NCBI GenBank assembly: GCA_004554085.1
Contig: SFNY01000004.1
Coordinates: forward strand, 1-64,000
Reading direction: 5' to 3'
Origin: Clostridiales bacterium
GTDB taxonomy: Bacteria; Bacillota; Clostridia; Christensenellales; Aristaeellaceae
DNA: 64,000 nt
A program made the position numbers and the translations under genes. Below are positions 32,886-42,280 of the stretch, piece after piece. The notes beneath the pieces are model-generated. The model searched no databases. It saw only the letters and a program-made list of their open reading frames with translations, and was not told where the DNA came from. Numbering within the stretch: position 1 is the first letter of the stretch; each line of letters opens with the position of its first letter.

Positions 32886-34241
32886 ATGGGCAAGCAATTG
32901 ACGCTGCGGCAGCGGATTCTGGTGGCCGGAACGCTGTTCGGCATGTTCTTTGGTGCGGGGAACCTGATCTTCCCGGTGCACCTGGGTCAGATGGCGGGGC
33001 GCAACATGCTCCCGGCGATGCTCGGCTTCATCATCACCGCCGTGGGCATCCCGATTCTGGGCGTGGCGGCCATCGGCAATACCCACGCCGACGGCCTGCA
33101 GGCGCTGGCAACCAAGGTGGGGAAGGGCTATGGCTACGCCTTCACCTGCCTGCTCTACCTGACCATCGGGCCGTTCTTCGCCATCCCAAGATGCGCGACC
33201 ACGTCCTTCACCACGGGTGTGCTGCCGATGCTGGGCGACGGAGCCTCCGAGGGCCTTGCGCTGCTGATCTTTTCGCTGATCTTCTTCGCGCTGGTGCTGT
33301 TTCTGTCGCTGCGTCCGGCGAACATCACGGTGTGGATCGGCAAGATCATCAATCCGCTGTTCCTGATCTTTCTGGCGATCCTGGTGATCTCAGCGCTGAG
33401 CCGTCCCGGCGCGCCTGCTTCCACGGTGGAGCCGGTCGCCGCTTACCGGAGCCATGCGCTGTCCTCCGCCCTCATCGAGGGCTACGGCACGATGGACGCG
33501 ATTGCGGGCCTGGCCTTCGGCATCGTGGTCATCGACATCATCCGCTCAATGGGCGTGGAGAACGACGCCGCCATCGCGAAGGATGTGCTGCGCTCCGGCG
33601 CGCTCACCGGCCTGCTGATGGCCCTCATCTATGCCGCCACGATCCTGATGGGCGCGCAGTCCCGGGGCCTGTTCGCGCTCTCCGAGAACGGCGGAATCGC
33701 CCTGGCGCAGATCTCCGGGCACTACCTCGGCTCTGCGGGCAAGCTGGTGCTGGCGCTGACCATCACCTGCGCCTGCCTCAAGACCTCCATCGGCCTGGTT
33801 ACCAGCTGCGCCGATGCCTTCGCCCGGATGTTCCCCAGGGCGCTGTCCTACCGCGCATGGGCGGTGATCTTCACGGCCTTCTCCTTCTGCATCTCGAACT
33901 TCGGCCTGTCGAAGATCATCGAGTACTCGATCCCGGTGCTGATGTTCCTCTATCCCCTCGCCATCACGCTGATCCTGCTGGCGCTGTGCGGCGGACTGTT
34001 TAAGCACGACCGGGCCGTGTACCTGAGCGTCACCGCGTTCACCTGCGTCGCTGCGCTGTTCGACCTGATGAAGGCACTGCCGAAATCCCTGCAAGGCGCG
34101 CTGCACCTCCAGGGGGCAATCGGCTTTGCGGAGCGCACGCTGCCCTTCTACGGCTTGCGCTTCGGCTGGGTGGTTCCCGCCGCCGTCGGTCTGCTGCTGG
34201 GGCTGGCGATTCACTTCGGGAAGAACCGCCGCGCTGCGTGA
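32886..34241 (+). CDS. brnQ: Branched-chain amino acid:cation symporter (LIVCS family)
   Basis: This 451-residue membrane protein has about twelve helices. The N-terminal GTLFGMFFGAGNLIFPVHLG and the GPFFAIPRCATTSF block are the LIVCS family signatures. It imports leucine, isoleucine and valine with sodium or protons. The gene starts seven bases after GAGGTGG, diverges from a LysR gene and is followed by a strong hairpin. Length is normal. Confidence 0.93.
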   Translation: MGKQLTLRQRILVAGTLFGMFFGAGNLIFPVHLGQMAGRNMLPAMLGFIITAVGIPILGVAAIGNTHADGLQALATKVGKGYGYAFTCLLYLTIGPFFAIPRCATTSFTTGVLPMLGDGASEGLALLIFSLIFFALVLFLSLRPANITVWIGKIINPLFLIFLAILVISALSRPGAPASTVEPVAAYRSHALSSALIEGYGTMDAIAGLAFGIVVIDIIRSMGVENDAAIAKDVLRSGALTGLLMALIYAATILMGAQSRGLFALSENGGIALAQISGHYLGSAGKLVLALTITCACLKTSIGLVTSCADAFARMFPRALSYRAWAVIFTAFSFCISNFGLSKIIEYSIPVLMFLYPLAITLILLALCGGLFKHDRAVYLSVTAFTCVAALFDLMKALPKSLQGALHLQGAIGFAERTLPFYGLRFGWVVPAAVGLLLGLAIHFGKNRRAA

Positions 34242-34267
34242 AGAATCCACGGCAGAATTCCATACAG

Positions 34268-34299
34268 AAGGCCCGCTTCCTCTGCCGGAAGCGGGCCTT
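34268..34299. terminator. Bidirectional terminator between brnQ and serS
   Basis: AAGGCCCGCTTCC and GGAAGCGGGCCTT form a perfect 13-bp stem with the loop TCTGCC. The AA/TT ends give short T runs on either strand. It separates two convergent genes. Confidence 0.85.
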
Positions 34300-34319
34300 G
34301 CCATAGACTCGGAATGTTG

Positions 34320-35600
34320 TTATCCCAGATACTCCTTGCCGCCCATGTACATGCGCAGGGCCTCGGGGATGCGCACGCGGCCATCGGCCTGCAGGTTGTT
34401 CTCCAGGAAGGCGATCAGCATGCGCGGCGGTGCGACCACGGTGTTGTTCAGGGTGTGGGCCAGGTACTTCTTGCCGTTTTCGCCCTTCACGCGGATGCCG
34501 AGCCTGCGTGCCTGCGCGTCGCCCAGGTTGGAGCAGGAGCCGACCTCGAAGTACTTCTGCTGGCGGGGAGACCAGGCCTCCACGTCGCAGCTCTTCACCT
34601 TCAGATCGGCCAGGTCGCCGGAGCAGCACTCCAGGGTGCGCACCGGGATGTCCAGCGTGCGGAAGAAGTCCACGGTGTTCTTCCAGAGGCGCTCGTACCA
34701 CATCATGGAGTCCTCGGGCTTGCAGACCACGATCATCTCCTGCTTCTCGAACTGGTGGATGCGGTACACGCCGCGCTCCTCGATGCCGTGGGCGCCGACC
34801 TCCTTGCGGAAGCAGGGGGAGTAGCTGGTCAGGGTCTGGGGCAGATCCTTCTCATCCAGGATGGTGTCGATGAACTTGCCGATCATGGAGTGCTCGCTGG
34901 TGCCGATCAGGTAGAGGTCCTCGCCCTCGATCTTGTACATCATGTTCTCCATCTCGGCGAAGGACATCACGCCGTTGACCACGCTGGAGCGGATCATGAA
35001 GGGCGGAATGTAGTAGGTGAAGCCGCGGTCGATCATGAAGTCGCGGGCGTAGGACAGGATGGCGCTGTGCAGGCGCGCGACGTCGCCCTTGAGGTAGTAG
35101 AAGCCGTTACCGCTGGTGCGACGGGCCGCGTCCAGATCGATGCCGTTCAGCTTCTCCATGATGTCCACGTGGTAGGGAACCTCGAAGTCCGGCACCACCG
35201 GCTCGCCGAAGCGTTCGTTCTCAACGTTCTCGGAGTCGTCCTGGCCGATCGGAACGGATGCATCGATGATGTTCGGAATGACCATCATGCGCTTCCGGAT
35301 CTCGGCGGCCAGCTCCTCCTCCTTGACCTCCAGGGCGGCCAGCTCGTCCTGCATGTCCTTGACCTGCTGCTTGGCGGCCTCGGCCTCCTCCTTCTGACCC
35401 TTGGCCATCAGGCCGCCGATCATCTTGGAGATCTTGTTGCGCTGGGAGCGCAGGTAGTCGGCGCGCTGAATCGCCTCGCGGTTCTGCTTGTCCAGGGAGA
35501 TGACCTCGTCCACCAGGGGGAGCTTTGCATCCTGGAACTTCTTTTTGATGTTCTCGCGAACGAGATCGGGATTCGTGCGGATCAGATTGATGTCGATCAT
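34320..35600 (-). CDS. serS: Seryl-tRNA synthetase
   Basis: This 426-residue class II synthetase charges tRNA-Ser. The N-terminal long coiled-coil arm that binds the tRNA is visible (about 28-105, rich in Glu/Lys/Gln). The class II motif 2 region reads SPCFRKEVGAHGIEERGVYRIHQFEK, recognisable from FRKEVGAHG and RIHQFEK. Motif 3 is NNTVVAPPRMLIAFLENN in the C-terminal part. It is preceded by a T-box leader, so expression rises when uncharged tRNA-Ser accumulates. Confidence 0.97.
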   Translation of the reverse strand: MIDINLIRTNPDLVRENIKKKFQDAKLPLVDEVISLDKQNREAIQRADYLRSQRNKISKMIGGLMAKGQKEEAEAAKQQVKDMQDELAALEVKEEELAAEIRKRMMVIPNIIDASVPIGQDDSENVENERFGEPVVPDFEVPYHVDIMEKLNGIDLDAARRTSGNGFYYLKGDVARLHSAILSYARDFMIDRGFTYYIPPFMIRSSVVNGVMSFAEMENMMYKIEGEDLYLIGTSEHSMIGKFIDTILDEKDLPQTLTSYSPCFRKEVGAHGIEERGVYRIHQFEKQEMIVVCKPEDSMMWYERLWKNTVDFFRTLDIPVRTLECCSGDLADLKVKSCDVEAWSPRQQKYFEVGSCSNLGDAQARRLGIRVKGENGKKYLAHTLNNTVVAPPRMLIAFLENNLQADGRVRIPEALRMYMGGKEYLG

Positions 35601-35624
35601 GTTGGTTTCCCTCCAATTGTCCTT

Positions 35625-35856
35625 CGGTGCAAAAGAAAAAGCCTGCCATCCCTGATCAATGGGACGGAAGACTCCGCGTTGCCACCCAAATTGCCGCCAA
35701 AGCGGCCACTCGATGCGCGCTAAGGGGCGCAGGCCCTCCGGCTCCTCGCCGGACGCTGGGAAAGCGGAACGACCGCCGCCGCCGCCGGATTTCCACCATC
35801 ACCGGCTCTCTATGCGCTTGAAGCGATCACATTTTTCCTCGTTGCACTGTTTGATT
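35625..35856 (-). promoter_or_regulatory. T-box riboswitch of serS
   Basis: Read on the minus strand, the leader contains the Stem I elements AGAGAGCCGG and GGTGGAAATCCGG, then the T-box core GGGTGGCAACGCGG (35687-35674), which pairs with the free tRNA CCA end. An intrinsic terminator follows: CCGTCCC against GGGATGG with a T-rich run (35640-35631). Gene context gives tRNA-Ser as ligand; I could not place the specifier codon with confidence. The strand and position fit serS control by transcription antitermination. Confidence 0.93.
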
Positions 35857-35862
35857 GACATC

Positions 35863-35891
35863 ATTATAGCGCCCCGACGCAGCTTTTGCAA
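35863..35891 (-). promoter_or_regulatory. Sigma-A promoter of serS
   Basis: On the minus strand TTGCAA (35891-35886) and TATAAT (35868-35863) are separated by 17 bp, immediately before the T-box leader. Confidence 0.88.
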
Positions 35892-36005
35892 GTAAAATGT
35901 TGACAAAATCATGCACGCCAAAATCCAAACGGGCCGCGCAGCCGTCTAATGGGTGTAAACTGGATCGATCGGGTTTGCATTTTCACGAAAGGAATTCGCA
36001 GACGC

Positions 36006-36476
36006 ATGGACAAGCAGGAGTTTTCCCGCCGGGTGTTGGTGGTGGAGGGACGGCTGTACCGCATCAGCTGCGGCATGCTGCGTGAGCCGCAGGATCGAAT
36101 GGATGCGGTGCAGGAGGCCGTGCTGAAGGCGTGGCAGAACCTCCACCGTCTGCGCCGGGAGGAGTACTTTGAGACCTGGCTGACGCGGATTCTCATCAAC
36201 GAATGCCACAACATACAGAGCACGCGACGGCGGATCGCACCCATGGAGGAGATACCGGAGCGTACCGCGCCGCCGGAGGATGGAAGCCGGGCGCTGCGGG
36301 ATGCGCTGATGGCGCTGGACGAGGCGCTGCGGCTGCCGCTGCTGCTGAGCTACATGGAGGGCTACCGGGTGCGGGAAATCGCAAGAATCCTGCGCATCCC
36401 CGAGGGCACGGTGAAATCGCGGATCGCGTGCGCAAAGCGCAGGCTGAGAGGGCTGCTGGAGGAGGAAGACAAATGA
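36006..36476 (+). CDS. RNA polymerase ECF sigma factor
   Basis: This 156-residue sigma-70 family protein has a region 2 (DRMDAVQEAVLKAWQNLHRL, EEYFETWLTRILINECHN) and a region 4 helix-turn-helix (YMEGYRVREIARILRIPEGTVKSRIACAK, identifiable from VREIARILRIPEGTVKSR). The start at 36006 is the best fit to the family, though the AAAGG upstream is 13 bases away; an in-frame ATG at 35949 is possible. Its stop overlaps the start of the next gene (ATGA), a membrane protein that should be its anti-sigma factor. Confidence 0.9.
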   Translation: MDKQEFSRRVLVVEGRLYRISCGMLREPQDRMDAVQEAVLKAWQNLHRLRREEYFETWLTRILINECHNIQSTRRRIAPMEEIPERTAPPEDGSRALRDALMALDEALRLPLLLSYMEGYRVREIARILRIPEGTVKSRIACAKRRLRGLLEEEDK

Positions 36477-37747
36477 AGCGAACGGATTGGCAGAGCGCCT
36501 TTGGCGAGGTTCCCGAGGACTTTCACCTCCGGCTGCGTTCCACGCTGGGCGGACTGGAGGAAAGGGATATGAAGAAGCGTAAGAATCTGACGGTCACATT
36601 GCTGGCTGCGGCGCTCATCGTCGCGCTGCTGGCGGGTGCGGGCATCGCCGCGTCCCAATTGGGCGTATTTCACATGCTGGATAACGCCGATCCCATCGTG
36701 CCTTTGGAGGGCGCGCAGGAGCTGGTGGGCACGAACCTGGGTTCCGTGGAAAACGAGCTGGTGAAGCTGACGGTGGAGGAGGCCGTGTTCGACGGTCAGG
36801 GCGCGCTGGTGCAGCTGCGCATCGCGCCGAAGGATGCGGAGAGGTACGTGCTGTTCGATTCCATGCTGCAGGACGCGCCGGAGGAGCTGTTCGAGACCGA
36901 GCGTGTGCCGGTGGAGCTTGCCAAAGGTGAGCAGGAGTTTGAAATGGATGGCAGGAGCATCCGCATCGTCAACGGCGGCGAGGATGTGCGGCTGCTGGTG
37001 GACGGCGCGGGGGCCGAAATCCCCGCAAGCGCGGAGGAGGCCCTTGCGCAAAACCTGCCGATTTATACGGCGGACGGTAGGGTTTATTACGCGGACATGG
37101 AGGAGTACCTCGTGCTGGGCAGCAGGGACAGACGCGAAATCCTGGGCTACTGGCCGCTGATCCGCGTGGAGGGTGAGTCGGAGGAAGCGGATGCACAGGG
37201 CCTGGAGAACTTCTTCGATACCCTGGATGCGGAGGGCCAGGCGGACGGCAGCGTGATCGTGTGGGCGTCCGGCTATGCCGAGGAGCCGATGAATCTGGAT
37301 GCGCTCACGATCACCTGCGGCGCGGAGGTATACCAAGGCGATGAAACAATCGAGCTGGAGGCGCTGACGCTGAAGCTGCCCCGGAGCGAGGCGGAGCGCA
37401 GGGTGCGCATCGAGCCGGTGGGGGACGGCACGGGCGAGAGGTTCAAGATCCTCTCCGGCAGCATCGCTTTTACGAAGGTGCGCGGCTACATGCAGCTGGA
37501 TTACAGCTACAAGCAGGCGGAGAACGGCGAGGAGATGGGCATCGACTTCCGCATCTACGACACGGACGGCAGGCGCATCACCACCGGCAGTGGCGGCTGC
37601 ACGCCGGATGCGGACGGTAGCACCTACCACATGGTGCGTGAGATGCAGTCCTTCGCGGAGGTTCCCGAGACGATTTGGTTGGAGGCCAAGGTCATCGGCG
37701 AGGACAAGACCCTCGGCCGCGTGGAATGCAGGCTGATCGAGGAATAA
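36473..37747 (+). CDS. Membrane anti-sigma factor (DUF4179-like)
   Basis: This 424-residue protein has a short cytoplasmic N-terminus (about 36 residues), a single membrane helix (about 38-61, LTVTLLAAALIVALLAGAGIAA) and a large extracytoplasmic beta-rich domain. The arrangement and the ATGA overlap with the sigma gene are typical of ECF anti-sigma factors of the DUF4179 type in Clostridia. The signal sensed by the outer domain is unknown. GGAGGAAG precedes the start. A strong hairpin ends the operon. Confidence 0.78.
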   Translation: MKRTDWQSAFGEVPEDFHLRLRSTLGGLEERDMKKRKNLTVTLLAAALIVALLAGAGIAASQLGVFHMLDNADPIVPLEGAQELVGTNLGSVENELVKLTVEEAVFDGQGALVQLRIAPKDAERYVLFDSMLQDAPEELFETERVPVELAKGEQEFEMDGRSIRIVNGGEDVRLLVDGAGAEIPASAEEALAQNLPIYTADGRVYYADMEEYLVLGSRDRREILGYWPLIRVEGESEEADAQGLENFFDTLDAEGQADGSVIVWASGYAEEPMNLDALTITCGAEVYQGDETIELEALTLKLPRSEAERRVRIEPVGDGTGERFKILSGSIAFTKVRGYMQLDYSYKQAENGEEMGIDFRIYDTDGRRITTGSGGCTPDADGSTYHMVREMQSFAEVPETIWLEAKVIGEDKTLGRVECRLIEE

Positions 37748-37755
37748 AACAAATT

Positions 37756-37784
37756 GGCGGCGCTTCCGGGATGGAAGCGCCGCC
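37756..37784. terminator. Bidirectional terminator after anti-sigma and exporter genes
   Basis: GGCGGCGCTTCC (37756-37767) and GGAAGCGCCGCC (37773-37784) form a perfect 12-bp stem with a short loop. ATAGGTTTATT follows on the plus strand and AATTTGTTTTATT on the minus strand. Confidence 0.82.
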
Positions 37785-37790
37785 ATAGGT

Positions 37791-40700
37791 TTATTCGATG
37801 GTCTTGAGGGATTCCGCCATGTTGATGCGGTCGATCTTGCGCAGCATGAACAGGTTCACCAGCCAGGCGAACAGCAGCGTGAGCGCCACGGAGATGCAGA
37901 AGCTCAGCGCCGTCACGCGCACGTCGAAGATCACCATGTCCACTTTGATCTGGGCCATGACGAAGGCGTGCAGCGCCTTGCCCAGCGGCAGGCCCACCAG
38001 CGCGCCGATGGCGCTGAGCACCAGGTTCTCCGAGAGGGCGTAGCTGGCGGTCTCCCGCAGCGTGAAGCCCAGCACCTTCACCGTGGCGATCTCGCGGATG
38101 CGCTCGGTGATGTTGATGTTCGTCAGGTTGTAGAGCACGATGAAGGCCAGCGCCGCCGCGCAGATCACCACCAGAATCACGATGTAATTCAGGCTGGACA
38201 TCATGTTGTCGAAGCGGTCGCGCACGTCCTGATTGACGGTCACGTTGCTCACGCCGTCCAGAGAGGAGGCGGTGGCGGAGAGGCTGTGGGGATCCACGCC
38301 CTCCGCGCAGTTCACCAGCGCGGCGTTCCACTCGGGGGCCTCGCCCCACTGGGCGGCGACACTGTCCGCATGGACGATCAGGTAGTTGTAGATGTAGTTG
38401 TCGAACACGCCGGTGATCGTCAGCTCCATGCGCTGCATCGCGTCGCCGTACACGGTCACGCTGTCGCCCACGTTCAGACCGCAGCGCTCCATCAGGCTGC
38501 GGCTGATGACGCACTGGTTCAGGCCGGGGAAGTCGATGGCTTCGTCGCCGCTGTGCAGGTCGATGCAGCCGTCCAGCGCGCCGTCGCCGACGATCAGGTT
38601 CACCTGCTTGGTCTGGTCGCCGTAGGCCACGTCCACCGAGCCCTGGTGCACGAAGCGCACGCCTGCGGCAGCGTCACCCAGCGCATCGGTGAAGGCGGTC
38701 TGATCCTCCTTCGTCTGGTTCTCCGTGAAGCTGACGGAGAGGTCGTAGAGCATGATGCGGCCAAACTGGTCGTTGCCCAGGTTGGCGATGGAGTCGTTGA
38801 TGCCGAAGCCCGTGACCAGCAGCGCTGTGCAGCCGCCGATGCCCAGCACCATCATCATCAGGCGCTTCTTATAGCGGAACACGTTGCGTACCGTGACCTT
38901 GCGCAAAAACGACAGCCGCTTCCAGAGGAAGCCCACATGTTCCAGCAGCACCCGCTTGCCGGCCTTGGGAGCCTTCGGGCGGATCAGCTGGGCGGGAACC
39001 TCGCTCAGCTCCACGTTGCAGGAGAGCCAGGTCGCGCCCATGGAGCACAGCAGCGCTGCGCCCAGCGACACCGCGCCCAGCAGGGGATCCAGAACGTAGG
39101 GAATCTCCGCAAAGCCGTACATGATGTCGTAGGCCGTCCAGATGACCCGTGGGAAGAGGTAGCTTCCGCCGAAGTAGCCGATCAGCGCGCCGATGAAGGC
39201 CGCGCTGCCGGAGTAGAACAGGTACTTGGACATGATCGCACCCTTGGAGTAGCCCAGCGCCTTCAGCGTGCCGATCTCCGTGCGCTGCTCGTCCACCATG
39301 CGGGTCATGGTGGTGGTGCACACCAGCGCCGCCACCAGCAGGAAGAACAGCGGGAACACCGAGGAGATGCCGTGCACGATCATAGAATCGCTCTCAAAGC
39401 AGACGTAGCCCACGTTGGTCTTGCGGCTGAGGGCGTAGAGCGTGGCGGGCTCGATGTCGTTCACCTCTTCCTGCGCATCGTCGATCTCAGCCTGCGCGTC
39501 GGCAAACTCCTGCTCCGCGTCGGCGAACTGCATCTCCGCGTCGATCAGCGCGGTCTCGTAGTCCGCATAGCCCTGCTGCAGTTCCTCCCGGGCGCTCTCC
39601 AGCTCGGCGCGTCCGCTCTCCAGCTGGGATTTGCCGCTATCAATCTGGCGCTTGGCGCTCTTCAGCTCCGCACTGGCCGCGTCCAGCTGCGCCTGATAGC
39701 CGTCCAGCTCCGCCTGGGCCGCAGCCGCCTGCGCGTCCAGCTCCGCCTGGGCCGCATCCAGCTGGGTGAGGGCAGCCTTGGCCTGCTCGTACTGGGCGAG
39801 CACGCCGCTGTCCTCGATCTGCTGCATGCCGGCCTGAACCTGCGTAAGCTGCGCGTCCAGCTCGCTTCTCTGCGCGTCGAAGGCAGCGTTGGCAGCGTCG
39901 ATCTGGGAAGTAAGCGTTTCGATGGCCGCTTCCAGCTCCAGCTTCTGCGCGTTCAGCGCGGCGACCTGTGCGTCGCAGGCGCTCTGTGCGGCGGAGATTT
40001 CGCCCTCCAGCGCGGTGATCTGGCCCTCAGCGTCAGAGATTTTGCCCCGCAGGGCGTCAATCTGCCCGGCCTGCTCGGGATCCTCCGCATCCAGACCGGA
40101 AATCTCGCCCTCCCAGCCGGAGATCTGGCTCCGCAGGGAATCGATCTGCCCGTTCAGGCCTGACACCGCTGCGTCGCGCTCGGCCTCTGCGGCGGCAATG
40201 CCGTCGTCCAGTGCGGCGAGCTGCTCCTTCAGGGCATCCAGCTGCGCCTTGGGTTCGCTCAATTGCGCGCTGCGCTCGGCTTCCAGCGCGTCGACTCCGG
40301 ACTGAAGCTGCGCGGCCGCGTCCTGAAGCTGCTGATAGCTCTCCAGCGCGCCGCTCTCCTCGATCTGACGGATGCCGTCCTCGGCGGCGGCGCGGTTTGC
40401 ATCGATCTGCGCCTGCGCGTCGGCAATCTGCTGGAGCGCAGCGTCGCGCTGGCTTTTGAACTTGGCAAGGGAGCGCTCGTACGCACGCAGGCCGGAGAGG
40501 TACTGGGCCTCAGCGTCGCTGAGCTTGCTCTCGTTGGCGCTCAGCTCGTCCTCGCCGTCGGCGATCTGCTGCTTTGCATCCTCCAGCTCGTCGTGCGCGT
40601 CGTTGAGCTCGGCGTTTGCGTCGCTCTTCTCCTGCTGGTAGTCCGCGAGCTTCTCGTCCAGCTCGGCCTGCGCGTCGTCGACCTCCTGCTGCGCATCGTC

Positions 40701-41462
40701 CACCAGGCTGCGGTAGCGCAGGTCGGCCCGCGTCTCGGTCTCCGACTCCAGAAGATCCTCGAAGTCGGACAGTGCGGCGTTGTATTCCTCGGAGTAGATC
40801 TCGCCCGGCGCGTCGATGTCCACGAAGATCTCCGTGAAGTAGTCCAGATCGAAGCCCTCGTAGGGCAGGTAGACGAAGCCCGCCAGGGTTCCCGAACCGA
40901 TGCTGGTGTTGCCGCGCTCGTAATTGAGGTAGTAGGCGGAGTTGGCGACGCCCACGAGGGTGTAGCTGCAGTAGCGGAACTTCTCCAGCGTGTCCGCGTC
41001 GTTGGCCTCGGAGAGCAGCACCTTGCGGCCGACGTCCGCCTCGGTGAAGAGGCGCGCGTCGCCCACCATCTCGTCATCCGCCTCCGGCATGCGCCCGGCG
41101 ACCAGACTCAGGCGGTTGAGGTTCTCCGTGAGGGAGTGGGCGCGCAGCGCGCGGTCGTTGCCGTCCGCGCCGGTGCAGAGGAAGTCCGTCCAGACCGCGC
41201 CCTCGGCGGCGTTCACGCCCTCCAGGGCAGCAAAATAGTCCTGATCCTCGTGGGTGAAGCCCAGCGTGGAAATCAGGCGGTAGTCGAAGAGGTTGCTCTC
41301 CCGTATGTATTCGTCGCCGGAGCGCACCATGGCGGGGCGGCAGATGCGCAGGCCGCAGAAGAAGCCCACGCCCAGCGCGATGATCGCCAGTATGGCGAAA
41401 TAGCGGCCCCGGTTCTTGCTGATGGCCCGGAGCGCGGATTTTTTCAGCGGCTTCATTACCAT
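37791..41462 (-). CDS. FtsX-like ABC permease with very long extracytoplasmic coiled coil
   Basis: This 1223-residue permease begins with a basic cytoplasmic stretch and a membrane helix (about 21-42). A beta-rich region (about 45-250) follows, then a heptad-rich coiled coil of roughly 400 residues full of Ala, Gln, Glu, Asp and Leu. Two FtsX-type membrane units complete it (one around 690-800 with EQRTEIGTLKALGYSKG, one at the C-terminus with ERIREIATVKVLGFTLRE). It pairs with the LolD-like ATPase encoded just upstream; GAGGAG in the ATPase end serves as its ribosome binding site. Such systems export peptides or act as mechanotransmitters at the envelope. The coiled coil could span the cell wall. 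Confidence 0.85.
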   Translation of the reverse strand: MVMKPLKKSALRAISKNRGRYFAILAIIALGVGFFCGLRICRPAMVRSGDEYIRESNLFDYRLISTLGFTHEDQDYFAALEGVNAAEGAVWTDFLCTGADGNDRALRAHSLTENLNRLSLVAGRMPEADDEMVGDARLFTEADVGRKVLLSEANDADTLEKFRYCSYTLVGVANSAYYLNYERGNTSIGSGTLAGFVYLPYEGFDLDYFTEIFVDIDAPGEIYSEEYNAALSDFEDLLESETETRADLRYRSLVDDAQQEVDDAQAELDEKLADYQQEKSDANAELNDAHDELEDAKQQIADGEDELSANESKLSDAEAQYLSGLRAYERSLAKFKSQRDAALQQIADAQAQIDANRAAAEDGIRQIEESGALESYQQLQDAAAQLQSGVDALEAERSAQLSEPKAQLDALKEQLAALDDGIAAAEAERDAAVSGLNGQIDSLRSQISGWEGEISGLDAEDPEQAGQIDALRGKISDAEGQITALEGEISAAQSACDAQVAALNAQKLELEAAIETLTSQIDAANAAFDAQRSELDAQLTQVQAGMQQIEDSGVLAQYEQAKAALTQLDAAQAELDAQAAAAQAELDGYQAQLDAASAELKSAKRQIDSGKSQLESGRAELESAREELQQGYADYETALIDAEMQFADAEQEFADAQAEIDDAQEEVNDIEPATLYALSRKTNVGYVCFESDSMIVHGISSVFPLFFLLVAALVCTTTMTRMVDEQRTEIGTLKALGYSKGAIMSKYLFYSGSAAFIGALIGYFGGSYLFPRVIWTAYDIMYGFAEIPYVLDPLLGAVSLGAALLCSMGATWLSCNVELSEVPAQLIRPKAPKAGKRVLLEHVGFLWKRLSFLRKVTVRNVFRYKKRLMMMVLGIGGCTALLVTGFGINDSIANLGNDQFGRIMLYDLSVSFTENQTKEDQTAFTDALGDAAAGVRFVHQGSVDVAYGDQTKQVNLIVGDGALDGCIDLHSGDEAIDFPGLNQCVISRSLMERCGLNVGDSVTVYGDAMQRMELTITGVFDNYIYNYLIVHADSVAAQWGEAPEWNAALVNCAEGVDPHSLSATASSLDGVSNVTVNQDVRDRFDNMMSSLNYIVILVVICAAALAFIVLYNLTNINITERIREIATVKVLGFTLRETASYALSENLVLSAIGALVGLPLGKALHAFVMAQIKVDMVIFDVRVTALSFCISVALTLLFAWLVNLFMLRKIDRINMAESLKTIE

Positions 41463-42157
41463 TCAATCTCCTCTACGGGAACTGCGCGCTTGTTGACGCG
41501 CTCCGAGAGCACCGTGCCGCTCTTGAGCTCGATCACGCGGTCGGCCATGGCGGTCAGGGCGGAGTTGTGGGTGATGATGATGACGGTCATGCCGCTGTTG
41601 CGGGCGGTGTCCTGCAGAAGCTTCAGGATGGCCTTGCCGGTCTTGTAGTCCAGTGCGCCGGTGGGCTCGTCGCAGAGCAAAAGCTGGGGGTTCTTTGCCA
41701 GCGCACGGGCGATGGCCACGCGCTGCTGCTCGCCGCCGGAGAGCTGCGCCGGGAAGTTGTTCAGGCGCTTGCCCAGGCCCACGTCCCTCAGCGTCCGGGC
41801 CGCGTCGCGGGGATGGTCACAGATCTGCGCCGCCAGCTCCACGTTCTCCAGTGCGGTCAGGCTGGGCACCAGGTTGTAGAACTGAAACACGAAACCGATG
41901 TCCCGGCGGCGGTATTGGGTCAGCTTTCTCGGCGAGTAATCGGAGATTACTTTTCCGTTCAAGCGCACGCTGCCGCTGCTGAGGGAGTCCATGCCGCCCA
42001 GAATGTTGAGCAGCGTGGTCTTGCCCGCGCCGGACGCGCCCACGATCACGCAGATCTCACCCTTTTCCACCGAAAAGCTCACGTCGTGCAGCGCCTCGAT
42101 GCTCACTTCGCCCATCTGATAGCGCTTTCCCACGTTCCTGAATTCCACAAATGCCAT
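41456..42157 (-). CDS. ABC transporter ATPase (LolD/MacB type)
   Basis: This 233-residue ATPase has Walker A GASGAGKTT, signature LSGGEQQRVAIARAL, Walker B LLLCDEPTGALD and the switch histidine in IIITHN. This is the MacB/LolD subfamily that works with FtsX-like permeases. The start at 42157 (MAFVEFRNV) is preferred to an ATG six codons upstream, as homologues begin there and GGGTGA precedes it. It overlaps the permease gene by seven bases. Confidence 0.93.
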   Translation of the reverse strand: MAFVEFRNVGKRYQMGEVSIEALHDVSFSVEKGEICVIVGASGAGKTTLLNILGGMDSLSSGSVRLNGKVISDYSPRKLTQYRRRDIGFVFQFYNLVPSLTALENVELAAQICDHPRDAARTLRDVGLGKRLNNFPAQLSGGEQQRVAIARALAKNPQLLLCDEPTGALDYKTGKAILKLLQDTARNSGMTVIIITHNSALTAMADRVIELKSGTVLSERVNKRAVPVEEIEW

Positions 42158-42218
42158 GCAATCACCCGGTTCCATATTCTTACAACATATCCTAGCACAC
42201 GAAAATCAACTGGAGTTA

Positions 42219-42254
42219 AAGAAGCACCGCCCTTTTATGGGAAAGAGCGGTGCT
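42219..42254 (-). terminator. Terminator of the glucanotransferase/phosphorylase gene
   Basis: On the minus strand AGCACCGC pairs with GCGGTGCT across a loop in which CTTT and AAAG also pair, and TTCTTT follows. It lies about 25 bases after the stop codon of the fusion gene and before the ABC ATPase gene. Confidence 0.75.
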
Positions 42255-42280
42255 GTAATGATTTTTTTGTGAAACCTGCG

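Noticed and set aside
35900..35905. TTGACA as the -35 box of the ECF sigma operon
   Set aside because: No acceptable -10 box is found 16-18 bp downstream.
35958..35972. GGATCGATCGGG as a further LacI operator before the sigma-factor gene
   Set aside because: It has the ATCGAT core but not the AT-rich arms shared by the other sites, and the gene is unrelated to the sugar locus.
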